A stretch of 64,000 nucleotides of DNA from Geodermatophilus obscurus (GTDB lineage Bacteria; Actinomycetota; Actinomycetes; Mycobacteriales; Geodermatophilaceae): assembly GCF_900143215.1 (NCBI RefSeq), contig NZ_FRDM01000005.1, forward strand, positions 62,001 through 126,000, read 5' to 3'. A program made the translations under genes and the position numbers. Shown here piece after piece: positions 8,092 to 17,085 of this stretch (the first letter of the stretch is position 1; each line of letters begins with the position of its first letter). The notes beneath the pieces are model-generated. The model worked only from the letters and a program-made list of their open reading frames with translations. It was not told where the DNA came from and did not search any database.

Positions 8092-9441
8092 ATGTCGAGC
8101 ATGGACCGACAGCAGGAGTTCGTCCTGCGCACCCTCGAGGAACGCGACATCCGCTTCGTGCGGCTGTGGTTCACCGACGTCTCCGGCTACCTCAAGGCCG
8201 TGGCCGTGGCGCCGGCCGAGATCGAGGCGGCCTTCGCGGAGGGCATCGGCTTCGACGGCTCGGCGATCGAGGGGTTCGCCCGGGTCTACGAGTCCGACAT
8301 GCTCGCCAAGCCCGATCCCGGCACCTTCCAGGTGATGCCGGCGGCCAAGGGTCAGCCCAGCGACACCGCCCGGATGTTCTGCGACCTCACGCTGCCCGAC
8401 GGGTCGCCGTCCTGGGCCGACCCGCGGCACGTGCTGCGCCGGGCGCTGACGAAGGCCGCCGACATGGGCTTCACCTTCTACACCCACCCCGAGGTCGAGT
8501 TCTTCCTGCTCAAGGACCTCCCGACCGACGGCAGCGCGCCCGAGCCGGCCGACACGGGCGGCTACTTCGACCTGTCCACGCACAACGTCGCCCACGACTT
8601 CCGCCGCGAGGCGGTGTTCGCGCTCGAGGCGATGGGGATCTCGGTGGAGTTCAGCCACCACGAGGTCGCGCCCGGCCAGCAGGAGATCGACCTGCGCTAC
8701 GCCGACGCGCTGTCGATGGCCGACAACATCATGACGCTGCGGCACGTCGTCCGTGAGGTGGCGCTCGCCCAGGGCGTGCACGCCACCTTCATGCCCAAGC
8801 CGTTCACCGAGCTGGCGGGCTCGGCGATGCACACCCACCTGTCGCTGTTCGAGGGCGACCGCAACGCCTTCCACGACCCGGCCGACCCGATGAAGCTGTC
8901 GGCCACCGGGAAGCAGTTCATCGCCGGGCTGCTCACCCACGCCAAGGAGTACACCGCCGTCACCAACCAGACGGTCAACTCCTACCGCCGGCTGCTGGCC
9001 GGGACCGAGGCGCCGACCGCGGCCACCTGGGGCCGGGCCAACCGCTCGGCGTTGGTGCGGCTGCCCTCGTACAAGCCGAACAAGGGCCAGTCGGCGCGGG
9101 TGGAGGTGCGCTCGCCGGACTCCGCGTGCAACCCCTACCTGACCTTCGCGATCCTGCTGGCCGCCGGGTTGCGCGGCATCGAGAAGGGCTACGAGCTGCC
9201 GCCGGAGGCCGAGGACGACGTCTGGTCGCTCACCGACACCGAGCGCCGCGCCGCCGGCTACGAGGACCTCCCGGTGTCCCTCGGCGAGGCGCTCACCGCC
9301 ATGCAGGGCAGCGAGCTGGTGGCCGAGACCCTCGGCGAGCACGTGTTCGAGTTCTTCCTGCGCAACAAGTGGGCGGAGTTCAACGCCTACCGGCGGAACG
9401 TGACCCCGTGGGAGCTCATGCGCTACCTGCCGGGCCTTTGA
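8092..9441 (+). CDS. glnA2: Type I glutamine synthetase, GlnA2 class
   Basis: A 449-residue ATP-dependent glutamate-ammonia (or glutamate-amine) ligase. The N-terminus MDRQQEFVLRTLEERDIRFV and the segment GIGFDGSAIEGFARVYESDM are characteristic of actinobacterial GlnA2. Active-site elements include HHEVAPGQQEIDLRY, AMHTHLSLFEGD and ARVEVRSPD. The family is not thought to be adenylylated: the region after the insert reads YELPPEAEDDVW and lacks the [10 protein letters not shown] form seen in GlnA1 here (49213-50646). The ATG at 8092 was preferred over an upstream ATG because family members begin at this point. ATG 8101 is also possible. Confidence 0.92.
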   Translation: MSSMDRQQEFVLRTLEERDIRFVRLWFTDVSGYLKAVAVAPAEIEAAFAEGIGFDGSAIEGFARVYESDMLAKPDPGTFQVMPAAKGQPSDTARMFCDLTLPDGSPSWADPRHVLRRALTKAADMGFTFYTHPEVEFFLLKDLPTDGSAPEPADTGGYFDLSTHNVAHDFRREAVFALEAMGISVEFSHHEVAPGQQEIDLRYADALSMADNIMTLRHVVREVALAQGVHATFMPKPFTELAGSAMHTHLSLFEGDRNAFHDPADPMKLSATGKQFIAGLLTHAKEYTAVTNQTVNSYRRLLAGTEAPTAATWGRANRSALVRLPSYKPNKGQSARVEVRSPDSACNPYLTFAILLAAGLRGIEKGYELPPEAEDDVWSLTDTERRAAGYEDLPVSLGEALTAMQGSELVAETLGEHVFEFFLRNKWAEFNAYRRNVTPWELMRYLPGL

Positions 9442-9527
9442 CCCCGGCCGAAGGGCGACATGCCATCCGTGCTCCGCGGAGCGGGTGAGATCTCCTCGAT
9501 TGACCTGCAGCGTCGGCTTCCCGGGTC

Positions 9528-9567
9528 CATAATCGGCCGACCGCTGCAACCCGGTCCGGGAGGCTCC
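9528..9567 (+). promoter_or_regulatory. Candidate promoter and RBS for the pentapeptide gene pair
   Basis: CATAAT (9528-9533) is a possible -10 box; a TTGACC at 9500 is 22 bases away, too far for a normal -35. GGGAGG (9558-9563) precedes the TTG start at 9568. Confidence 0.35.
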
Positions 9568-10302
9568 TTGACCGCTGAGACCTTCCAGGCCTGGGTTGCT
9601 GCCGGCGGTGCATTCCTTGCCGGCGTCCTCGGCTTGGTCAAGTACTTCTCCTACCGGAGCAAGCGGGACCGCCTGGCCTCGGTCGGGGCATCGTTCACCG
9701 CGACCGTCGAGGCGCTCGCGTCAGAGAACGAGACGACACGCATGGCGGGGGCGGTGCTCCTACGTCGCTTTTTCCGCCGCAAGACCGAACAAGGGTCGGC
9801 GGGTACCCCGTACTCAGCAGAAGCCATCGAGGTGATCGCCGGCCTCCTGCGGGAGAGTCGGTCGGAACGGCTGCCGGAGACGCTGCAGAAGGTTCTCGCT
9901 GATGGGCTCTACTACGCGCGGGATCTGAGTCGAGCCGATCTACAGCGTTGTTGCCTCCGTCGCGCCTACCTGGGTAGGAAGCGAGGGGACAAGGACGTGC
10001 TCGACTTGTCGGAGGCCGACCTCTTCGAGGCCGACCTCTCTGGGGCGTCACTTCGGGGTGTCAAGGCAGTCGAGACGACGTTCTACAGAGCACGCCTCGT
10101 CGAGACCGTCCTCGCTGAGGCTGACCTGACCAAGGCCGACTTCCGGGCGGCGGTGCTGACGAAGGCCGACTTCGGGGCGGCTCTGATCGGCGGCGCTCGT
10201 TTCAGCGGTGCAGAGGACATCCCGGCTGACGTAGCAGCGCTGCTGGACGGCGAGCTCACCGCTCCGGCGAAGGCCGTCGTTCCCGAGAAGCGACCTCGTT
10301 GA
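9568..10302 (+). CDS. Membrane-anchored pentapeptide-repeat protein
   Basis: About 244 residues from TTG 9568. The start is chosen by GGGAGG five bases upstream; an in-frame ATG at 9460 would add a non-hydrophobic leader. A membrane helix lies at residues 5-25 (AWVAAGGAFLAGVLGLVKYF), followed by a basic stretch and an alpha-helical region (ASENETTRMAGAVLLRRFF). Pentapeptide repeats of the A(D/N)LXX type then run from about 140 to 225: ARDLSRADLQ, EADLFEADLSGASL, EADLTKADF, TKADFGAAL. The stop overlaps the next start by TTGA, so the two genes are coupled. Base composition is visibly less extreme than in the flanking gln genes, suggesting acquired DNA. The function is not known. Confidence 0.78.
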   Translation: MTAETFQAWVAAGGAFLAGVLGLVKYFSYRSKRDRLASVGASFTATVEALASENETTRMAGAVLLRRFFRRKTEQGSAGTPYSAEAIEVIAGLLRESRSERLPETLQKVLADGLYYARDLSRADLQRCCLRRAYLGRKRGDKDVLDLSEADLFEADLSGASLRGVKAVETTFYRARLVETVLAEADLTKADFRAAVLTKADFGAALIGGARFSGAEDIPADVAALLDGELTAPAKAVVPEKRPR

Positions 10303-10760
10303 CGCCGGTCGCCTTCGCTGGGGTGCCCTCTGTCCTCACCCCCGCTCAGTTGCGTGAACTGCACCGGTGGACCGCTGCGTTGGAAGCGACGGGTCTCGAG
10401 CTGCGCCGCCTGGCGCGAGGGGAGTACGAGCCCGTCCCCTGGGACCAGTTGCGCGACTCCCTGATGTCTGCGAGCGCCGTCGTGCTGTTCGGATTCCGAC
10501 AGCTCTGCGTGCACGAGGGAACGTGGAGACCGGGCACAGGCGAAGAGCGGGCAATCGACCAGGCGCGGTGGACAACGCCGTGGATGCACATCGAAGCAGG
10601 AATGGCGATTGCGAGAGGTCTTCCTCTGCTGGTCGTGGCAGAAGCGGGCGTGGCCGAAGGAGTGTTCAACCCGGATGCCTGGGGATCCTCGGTCTTCGGC
10701 GCATCGCTCGACCGTGATCCCTCCCACGTGACCGTCGCGCAGTGGCGGTCGGCGTTCTGA
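10299..10760 (+). CDS. Nucleoside deoxyribosyltransferase/TIR-like small protein
   Basis: A 153-residue cytosolic protein starting at a TTG that overlaps the previous stop. It contains SASAVVLFGFRQLCVHEG, then WTTPWMHIEAGMAIARGLPLLVV. In the nucleoside 2-deoxyribosyltransferase and TIR-like fold, a Glu in an E-x-G-M-A helix before a buried beta strand is the usual catalytic residue, and Glu in HIEAGMA occupies that place. A hydrolase or NADase-like activity on nucleotides is inferred only. The gene is coupled to the membrane pentapeptide protein, a layout reminiscent of sensor-effector pairs in bacterial conflict systems. I do not recognise a named family. Confidence 0.6.
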   Translation: MTPVAFAGVPSVLTPAQLRELHRWTAALEATGLELRRLARGEYEPVPWDQLRDSLMSASAVVLFGFRQLCVHEGTWRPGTGEERAIDQARWTTPWMHIEAGMAIARGLPLLVVAEAGVAEGVFNPDAWGSSVFGASLDRDPSHVTVAQWRSAF

Positions 10761-10802
10761 CCGCGTCCCCGAGCGTCTCCCTGGGACCGTGGTCACGCTG
10801 AC

Positions 10803-10808
10803 TAACCT
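10803..10808 (+). promoter_or_regulatory. Candidate -10 box, leaderless, for the amidotransferase-glnE pair
   Basis: TAACCT ends 6 bases before the GTG at 10815, so transcription would begin at or next to the start codon. Confidence 0.5.
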
Positions 10809-10814
10809 CGACGC

Positions 10815-11555
10815 GTGGCCCGCCTGCTCGTCGTCGTCCCCTCCGAGACCGATCCGCCGGCCCGGCTGGGGGAGTGGCTCCGCGCGGCCGGGCTGGAGCT
10901 CGACGAGCGCCGCCTCGGCGCCGGCGACGAGCTCCCCGCGACCCTCGCGGGCTCCGACGGGCTGCTCGTCCTCGGCGGCCCGCAGTCGGCGATGGACGAC
11001 GAGCAGACCAGCCCGGAGCTCGTCGGGGTCCGCCGCCTGCTGGCCGAGGCGCTGCGGGACGACGTGCCCACGCTGGCGGTCTGCCTGGGCGCCCAGCTGC
11101 TCGCCGAGGTCGGGGGCGGCCGCGTGCGGAAGGGCGTCGACGGGCCCGAGGTGGGCGCCACCCTGGTGGCCAAGCGCGACGCCGCCGACTCCGACCCGCT
11201 GTTCCGCCCGCTCCCGATGACCCCCGACGTGATCCAGTTCCACCACGACGAGATCGCCGAGCTGCCGCGCGGGGCCACCCTGCTGGCGGCCAACCCCGTC
11301 TACGCGCACCAGGCGTTCCGGGTGGGGGAGCACGTCTACGGCCTGCAGTTCCACATCGAGACGACGCCGGAGATCGTCGCGGAGTGGGCCGAGCGGGACG
11401 TCGTCGGCGTGGCCGCCAGCCCGTTCGACCGGGAGACGATCTGCGCCCGCGCGGCCGCGGTGCACCCGGACCTCGAGGAGGTGTGGGCGCCGTTCGCCGG
11501 CCGCTTCGCCGACCTGGTCCGCAGCAGCTCGCGCGCCGGGGCGGGCGCGGCGTGA
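10815..11555 (+). CDS. Class I glutamine amidotransferase (GMP synthase-like)
   Basis: A 246-residue stand-alone glutaminase domain. The nucleophile elbow is LAVCLGAQLLA (Cys about residue 95) and the catalytic His-x-Glu is in GLQFHIETTPE, so the triad is complete. Such proteins release ammonia from glutamine for a partner that cannot be named from sequence. The stop overlaps the glnE start (GTGA), so the two are co-translated. This link between a glutaminase and the glutamine synthetase adenylyltransferase is suggestive of nitrogen control but not proof. The GTG start fits a leaderless promoter. Confidence 0.88.
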   Translation: MARLLVVVPSETDPPARLGEWLRAAGLELDERRLGAGDELPATLAGSDGLLVLGGPQSAMDDEQTSPELVGVRRLLAEALRDDVPTLAVCLGAQLLAEVGGGRVRKGVDGPEVGATLVAKRDAADSDPLFRPLPMTPDVIQFHHDEIAELPRGATLLAANPVYAHQAFRVGEHVYGLQFHIETTPEIVAEWAERDVVGVAASPFDRETICARAAAVHPDLEEVWAPFAGRFADLVRSSSRAGAGAA

Positions 11556-14500
11556 CCACCAGCAGCGCGCCGGAGATCCCGCGCCGGGCCGTCGTCCGGC
11601 TGGTCCGGTTCGGGTTCCTCGACGGCGAGCGGGCCGCCCGCCTGCTGTCCGAGCCGGAGATGGGGCTGTGGGACCTCGAGCGCAACGAGCCCGCCGACCC
11701 CGAGGCCGGCCCGGTCGTCTCCGCGCTCGCCCGCACCGGCGACCCCGACCTCGCCGTCCGCTCGCTGCGCCGGCTGATCGAGGCCCTGGACGCCGCCGAC
11801 CCCACCGGCGGCTCGGCCGCCGCGCTGCTGGCCCGGCTGCGCGGCTCGGCGCTGCTCCGCTCCCGGCTGCTCAGCGTGCTGGGCGCCAGCTCGGGGCTGG
11901 CCGACCACCTGGCCGCCCACCCCGGCGACTGGACCGTCCTCGACGGCGACGGCGACGGCACCTCCCGGGGGCCGGTCCGGCCCACGCCGCAGGCGCTGCA
12001 GCGGCAGATGCTCGTCGCCGTCGGCGCCGACCCCGACGACCCGCCGTGGGGCGTGCGGCTGGGCAAGGCCGCACCGGACGCGAGCCCGCAGCGGGTCGCC
12101 GACCTGCGCCTGGCCTACCGGCGGGCGGTGCTCTCCGTCGCCGGCCGCGACCTCGGCGAGGGCCTGGCCGCCGAGGACGTCGCCGCCGAGCTCGCCGACG
12201 TCGCCGCCGCCGTGCTGACCGCCGGGCTGGCCGTCGCCGTCGCCGAGCAGCCCGCCGACGCCGCCGCCTGCCGGCTGGCGGTCATCGCGCTGGGCAAGAC
12301 CGGCGGCCGGGAGCTCAACTACGTCAGCGACGTCGACGTCGTCTTCGTGGCCGAGCCGGTCGACCCCGCGGAGGCCGACGCCGCCCCCGCGGTGAGGAGC
12401 GCCACCCGGGTCGCCGCCGCGCTCATGCGGATCTGCCGCGCAGCGGCCTGGGAGGTCGACGCCGCGCTGCGGCCCGAGGGCAAGGCCGGGGCGCTGGTGC
12501 GCACGCTGGCCAACCACGCCGCCTACTACCGCAGCTGGGCCAGCACGTGGGAGTTCCAGGCGCTGCTGAAGATGCGCCCGGTCGCCGGCGACCCGGACCT
12601 CGGCCGGCAGTACGTCGAGGAGCTCTTCCCGCTGGTGTGGCAGGCCGGCGAGCGCCCCGGCTTCGTCGGCGAGGTGCAGGCGATGCGCCGGCGGGTGCTG
12701 GAGAACATCCCCCCGGCCCAGGCCGAGCGCGAGCTCAAGCTGGGCCGCGGGGGGCTGCGCGACGTCGAGTTCGCCGTCCAGCTGCTGCAGCTGGTGCACG
12801 GGCGGGTCGACGTGCGGCTGCGGGTGGGCGGCACGCTGCCGGCGCTGGACGCGCTGCGGGCCGGCGGCTACGTCGGGCGCGAGGACGCCGACACGCTGAT
12901 CGCCTCCTACCGCTTCCTGCGGACCGTCGAGCACCGGCTGCAGCTGCTCCGGCTGCGGCGCACCCACCTGCTGCCCACCGACGAGCAGCAGCTGCGCTGG
13001 CTGGCCCGGTCACTGGGCTACAAGCCCGACTCCCGCGGGGACGCCGTCGCCGTCCTCGACGCCGAGCTGTCCCTGCACACCCGTGAGGTGCGCCGGCTGC
13101 ACGAGAAGCTCTTCTACCGGCCGCTGCTGTCGGCCGTGGCGAAGGTGCCGCCGGAGGCCGCGCAGCTGGGGTCGAAGGCGGCCGGCGACTGGCTGCGCGC
13201 GCTCGGCTTCGCCGACCCCGACGGCGCGCTGCGGCACATGGCCGCGCTCACCGGCGGGGTGTCGCGGTCGGCGTCGATGCAGAAGTACCTGCTGCCGGTC
13301 GTGCTGCAGACCCTCGCCGACTGCGCCGACCCCGACGCCGGGCTGCTGGCCTACCGCAAGGTCAGCGAGGCCCTCGGCGGCAACCAGTGGTACCTGCGGC
13401 TGCTGCGCGACGAGGGGCAGGTCGCCGAGCGGCTGGCCGCGCTGCTGGGCTCGAGCCAGTACGTCGCCGCACTGCTCACCCGCACCCCCGAGGCGCTGCG
13501 CATCCTCGCCGACGACGACGAGCTGCGGCCGCGCACCGCCGCCGCGCTCGCCGCGGCCTGGCGGCAGGCGGCCGGTCGGGCCGCGGACCCGATCGACGGC
13601 ATCCGCGTGGTGCGCGGGCTGCGCCGTTCCGAGCTGCTGCGGGTCGCCGCCGCGGACCTGCTCGGCATGCTCGACGTCGGCCAGGTCGGCCAGGGGCTGA
13701 CCGACATCGCCGTCGCCACGCTGCAGGTCGGCCTGGACGTCGCGGTGCGGGCGCACGCCGCCGAGACCGGCACCGCGCCCGGCGACCTCCCGACCGACCT
13801 CGCCGTCATCGGCATGGGCCGGCTCGGCGGCGGGGAGATGGCCTACGGCTCGGACGCCGACGTGCTGTTCGTGCACCGGCCGCGGGCGGGAACCGAGGAG
13901 GGGAAGGCCACCGCGGCGGCCAACGCCGTGGCACACACGCTGCGCCGGCTGCTCGGCGAGCCGGCACCGGACCCGGCCTTCGAGCTCGACGCCGACCTGC
14001 GGCCCGAGGGCCGGCAGGGCGCGCTGGTGCGCAGCCTGGACTCCTACCGCGAGTACTACGACCGCTGGATGTCGGTGTGGGAGGTGCAGGCCCTGCTGCG
14101 TGCCGTCCCCGTGGCCGGCGACGAGGCCCTGGGCGCGGCGTTCGTCGAGCTCGTCGACCCGATCCGCTACCCGGCCGGGGGCGTCTCGGCCGAGCAGGTC
14201 GCCGAGATCCGCCGGATCAAGGCCCGGGTCGAACGCGAGCGGCTGCCGCGCGGCGCGGACCCGACGACGCACACCAAGCTGGGCCGCGGCGGGCTGGCCG
14301 ACGTCGAGTGGACCGTCCAGCTGCTGCAGTTGCGGCACGCCGGCGAACACCCGGAGCTGCGGGTGACCTCGACGGTGGCCGCGCTGACCGCGTTGCGGGA
14401 GGCCGGCCTGCTCGACCCCGACCAGGCCGCGGCGCTGCAGGGCGCCTGGGAGCTGGCCGGCCGGGCCCGCAACGCGGTGTTCCTGGTCCGCGGGCGCGCC

Positions 14501-14671
14501 AGCGACCAGCTGCCCCGGCCCGGGGCCGAGCTGTCCGGGGTCGCGCGGGCGAGCGGGTACGGCCCGGACGCCGATCCGGGCCAGTTCCTCGACGACTACC
14601 GGCGGGCCACCCGGCACGCGCGCGGCGTCGTCGAGCAGGTCTTCTACGGGCAGCCCGCCGCCGGCTCCTGA
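11552..14671 (+). CDS. glnE: Bifunctional glutamine synthetase adenylyltransferase/deadenylase
   Basis: A 1039-residue enzyme that attaches AMP to, and removes it from, the regulatory Tyr of GlnA1 in response to nitrogen status. It has two nucleotidyltransferase domains. The N-terminal one (deadenylase) carries GGRELNYVSDVDVVFVAEP (about residues 250-268) and the C-terminal one (adenylylase) GGGEMAYGSDADVLFVHRP (about 755-773). Both keep the G-S/V-D-x-D metal site. Each is followed by LGRGGLRDVEF or LGRGGLADVEW. The GTG at 11552 overlaps the upstream amidotransferase stop. The length matches actinobacterial GlnE. Its likely target, GlnA1, is encoded at 49213-50646. Confidence 0.95.
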   Translation: MTTSSAPEIPRRAVVRLVRFGFLDGERAARLLSEPEMGLWDLERNEPADPEAGPVVSALARTGDPDLAVRSLRRLIEALDAADPTGGSAAALLARLRGSALLRSRLLSVLGASSGLADHLAAHPGDWTVLDGDGDGTSRGPVRPTPQALQRQMLVAVGADPDDPPWGVRLGKAAPDASPQRVADLRLAYRRAVLSVAGRDLGEGLAAEDVAAELADVAAAVLTAGLAVAVAEQPADAAACRLAVIALGKTGGRELNYVSDVDVVFVAEPVDPAEADAAPAVRSATRVAAALMRICRAAAWEVDAALRPEGKAGALVRTLANHAAYYRSWASTWEFQALLKMRPVAGDPDLGRQYVEELFPLVWQAGERPGFVGEVQAMRRRVLENIPPAQAERELKLGRGGLRDVEFAVQLLQLVHGRVDVRLRVGGTLPALDALRAGGYVGREDADTLIASYRFLRTVEHRLQLLRLRRTHLLPTDEQQLRWLARSLGYKPDSRGDAVAVLDAELSLHTREVRRLHEKLFYRPLLSAVAKVPPEAAQLGSKAAGDWLRALGFADPDGALRHMAALTGGVSRSASMQKYLLPVVLQTLADCADPDAGLLAYRKVSEALGGNQWYLRLLRDEGQVAERLAALLGSSQYVAALLTRTPEALRILADDDELRPRTAAALAAAWRQAAGRAADPIDGIRVVRGLRRSELLRVAAADLLGMLDVGQVGQGLTDIAVATLQVGLDVAVRAHAAETGTAPGDLPTDLAVIGMGRLGGGEMAYGSDADVLFVHRPRAGTEEGKATAAANAVAHTLRRLLGEPAPDPAFELDADLRPEGRQGALVRSLDSYREYYDRWMSVWEVQALLRAVPVAGDEALGAAFVELVDPIRYPAGGVSAEQVAEIRRIKARVERERLPRGADPTTHTKLGRGGLADVEWTVQLLQLRHAGEHPELRVTSTVAALTALREAGLLDPDQAAALQGAWELAGRARNAVFLVRGRASDQLPRPGAELSGVARASGYGPDADPGQFLDDYRRATRHARGVVEQVFYGQPAAGS

Positions 14672-14760
14672 CGCGGCGTCCCCGCGGTGGTCGGGGGGCT
14701 GGAACCGCGGCCCGGCGAGGAGGACGATCGGAGCAGGCCCACCGTCAGGAGGAGAGCGCG

Positions 14761-15048
14761 ATGTCGGACCCCGTCCACCGCTCGTCGGGTGCGGACACCA
14801 TGTCGGTCGCCGAGAAGCTGGCCGCCGAGTGGGAGGCCCGCCACGACGCGGCCGCCCGCGGCCGGCGCATCGACCCCGCCGCGGCGCTCCAGCGTTACCT
14901 CAGCCACAGCAAGTGCGAGGAGGAGCTGCACCACCGCGACCACCCGCACCAGCAGCGCACGGCGCGGCAGCGCAGCGCAGCGGAGGAGTTCGCGGCGGAG
15001 CACCCGCTGCTGACGTCGTGGGTGCGCTGGGGCGAGGACCGCCGCTGA
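14761..15048 (+). CDS. Small hydrophilic protein of unknown function
   Basis: A 95-residue protein with AGGAGGAG eight bases before the ATG, the best ribosome binding site in the region. It is strongly charged and helical (MSVAEKLAAEWEARHDAAARG) with a His-rich centre (HSKCEEELHHRDHPHQQR) and an aromatic end (LTSWVRWGEDRR). It has no signal peptide or membrane segment. The Cys plus clustered His residues could bind a metal, but no known motif is recognised. It follows glnE on the same strand after 89 bases. Confidence 0.6.
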   Translation: MSDPVHRSSGADTMSVAEKLAAEWEARHDAAARGRRIDPAAALQRYLSHSKCEEELHHRDHPHQQRTARQRSAAEEFAAEHPLLTSWVRWGEDRR

Positions 15049-15103
15049 CCGTCCGGCGGGCGCCGCGGGTGTGCGCGGCGCCCGGCCGGGGCAGGGGAAG
15101 GGC

Positions 15104-15391
15104 GTGTCGCAGCATGTTGCCCCGGAGGACCCCGCCCCGACGTCCGGGAGCGGCGCCACCATCACGCCCTACCGCGACGGCCCGCTGATCGTCCGCGGCG
15201 ACTTCCGGTTGCTCGACCAGGACGGCAACGAGATCGACCCGGGTCGCGAGACGATCGCGCTGTGCCGGTGCGGCAAGTCCGGCATCAAGCCGTTCTGCGA
15301 CGGCTCGCACAAGCGCGCCGGGTTCTCCGCCCCGAGCCCGCCCAGCCGCCCGCGGCCGGCCGCCCGCATCCTGCGCGCGGACGCTCCGTAG
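15104..15391 (+). CDS. CDGSH-type [2Fe-2S] protein
   Basis: A 95-residue protein carrying the full CDGSH signature, CRCGKSGIKPFCDGSH: three Cys and one His that hold a labile [2Fe-2S] cluster. MitoNEET-like proteins use it for electron or cluster transfer. The preceding YRDGPLIVRGDFRLLDQDGNEI is typical of short bacterial members. GTG 15104 was chosen because AGGGGAAGG lies just upstream; GTG 15071 would add an Arg/Gly leader. The C-terminus is Pro/Arg-rich. It converges with the chemoreceptor gene, their stop codons being only three bases apart. Confidence 0.88.
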   Translation: MSQHVAPEDPAPTSGSGATITPYRDGPLIVRGDFRLLDQDGNEIDPGRETIALCRCGKSGIKPFCDGSHKRAGFSAPSPPSRPRPAARILRADAP

Positions 15392-15394
15392 CGA

Positions 15395-16945
15395 TCAGCG
15401 TCCCTCGAACGCGGTGGCCATCCGCTCCTGCGCCTCGAGCGCCGCGCCGATCCGGGCCTGGACCGCGTCGAGCTGACCGATGACCTCGCTGGTGGCGCGG
15501 ATGCCGGCCGACACCGAGTCGGTGCTCGTCTGGATCCCGGTGATCTGCGTCGACACGCGCTGGGTCGCGGCGGCGGTCTCCCGGGCCAGGTCCTTGACCT
15601 CACCGGCGACGACGGCGAAGCCGCGGCCCAGCTCCCCGGCGCGAGCCGCCTCGATGGTCGCGTTGAGCGCCAGCAGGTTGGTCTGGTCGGCGATCGAGGA
15701 GATGATCCGGATGACGTCGCTCACCGAGGCCGATGCCTGGCTCAGTGCCTCGACCTCGACGGTCATCGACGAGGCCTTGGCGACGGCGCTCTCGGCGACG
15801 CGACCGGCGTCCGCGGCCGCCTCGCGCAGCCGGGCGACGGTGTCGAGCAGGGCCCGCGCGTCCACGGCGTCCTGCTCCGCGCGCCGCAGCACCTCGATGC
15901 GCTGCGAGACCAGCTGCTGGACGTTGCGCAGCGCCGAGGCGCGGGACTCCGAGAGGTCGACCGTCTCGGTGAGGAAGAAGTCCATCGTGCCGATCACCCT
16001 GCCGTCGGCGGTGACCGGGAAGCAGACGCCGGAGCGGACACCGGCACGCTGCGCGGCGGGGGCCCGGACGCAGCCGGGCAGCTCCGCGAGGTCCCGGACG
16101 GAGACCAGGTCCTGGGCGTGCCAGGCGCGACCGGGGAGGCCGACGCCCTCCGCGAAACTGGCGGTGAGGGTCACCCGGCGGAACTCCTCGCCGGCCGAGC
16201 CGGACTCGACACCGAACCGCAGCACGTCCTCGTCCTCGTCGCGCTCCCAGAAGGAGCCGTAGGCCCAGCCGAACGCGGTGCGGACGGTGTCCAGCGCGGC
16301 CTGCACCGCGGACCGTGCGTCCTGCGCGCGCCCCAGGCTCCTCGCGACCTCGGCCACGGCCACCCGGTCGTCGACGGCCTCGCGGAGTGCCGCCGTCGCG
16401 ACGGCGCCCTGCCGCGCGTGGGCGGCGACGCGGCTCAGCGACGTCCACTTCTGGCCGCGGGCTCCGAGGAAGGGCAGCGGGAAGCCGGCGTAGAACTCCT
16501 GCAAGGCGACCAGCCGGTCACCGGAGAACACGGGCAGCCAGGCTCCCTCCGGCGCGCCCAGGGCCGCCGCGGCGGCCCGGCGCCGAGCCGCCTCGGGCCC
16601 GCCGTCCGCGCTGGCGACCGCCACGCGCCCGCCGACCGCCCGCCGCACCAGGGCCGACCTCGCGGGCAGCGTCGATCCGCCCTGCCAGGCGGCGGCGAGG
16701 TCGGCGGCGAGCCGCCCGAACTCGCCGCCGAGGCGCAGGTCGCCGGACGCCTCGACCAGCCACACCGCCGCATAGGGCAGCTCGAGCGCCTCGCCGAGCG
16801 CCCGGACCACCTGGCGGTGGGCGTCGACATCCCCGGTGACGCCGCCGTCGAGCGCGGCGAGCACGTGTTCGAGCGCCTCGCTGTCCCGGGGTGGCGGCCC
16901 CGGCGGTGCTGGTGGGGCCGCGGGTCGGGTGGTGCGCAACCTCAT
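15395..16945 (-). CDS. Soluble GAF-domain methyl-accepting chemotaxis-type protein
   Basis: A 516-residue protein without any membrane helix. Two GAF-like sensor domains are inferred, at roughly residues 30-180 and 200-360, the second ending [18 protein letters not shown]. The C-terminal 140 residues are a short chemoreceptor signalling hairpin. Its tip sequence [20 protein letters not shown] and following [22 protein letters not shown] are diagnostic. Family members signal through CheW and CheA; no such genes are in the window. The ATG at 16945 has GAGGAGAGG six bases upstream. The gene probably reports an intracellular redox or ligand signal, but the ligand is unknown. Confidence 0.87.
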   Translation of the reverse strand: MRLRTTRPAAPPAPPGPPPRDSEALEHVLAALDGGVTGDVDAHRQVVRALGEALELPYAAVWLVEASGDLRLGGEFGRLAADLAAAWQGGSTLPARSALVRRAVGGRVAVASADGGPEAARRRAAAAALGAPEGAWLPVFSGDRLVALQEFYAGFPLPFLGARGQKWTSLSRVAAHARQGAVATAALREAVDDRVAVAEVARSLGRAQDARSAVQAALDTVRTAFGWAYGSFWERDEDEDVLRFGVESGSAGEEFRRVTLTASFAEGVGLPGRAWHAQDLVSVRDLAELPGCVRAPAAQRAGVRSGVCFPVTADGRVIGTMDFFLTETVDLSESRASALRNVQQLVSQRIEVLRRAEQDAVDARALLDTVARLREAAADAGRVAESAVAKASSMTVEVEALSQASASVSDVIRIISSIADQTNLLALNATIEAARAGELGRGFAVVAGEVKDLARETAAATQRVSTQITGIQTSTDSVSAGIRATSEVIGQLDAVQARIGAALEAQERMATAFEGR

Positions 16946-17085
16946 GGACGTCCTCTCCTCGGCCAGGCTCCCCTCGTCTTCGGCAGCCGGACCGCAGAGT
17001 CCACTCGGAACGCCCTGACGACGTGCTGGAACGGCCGGCCTCCAGGGGTCTGCCTTCCGAGGCGTGCGGAGGAGGTGGTCCTCCT

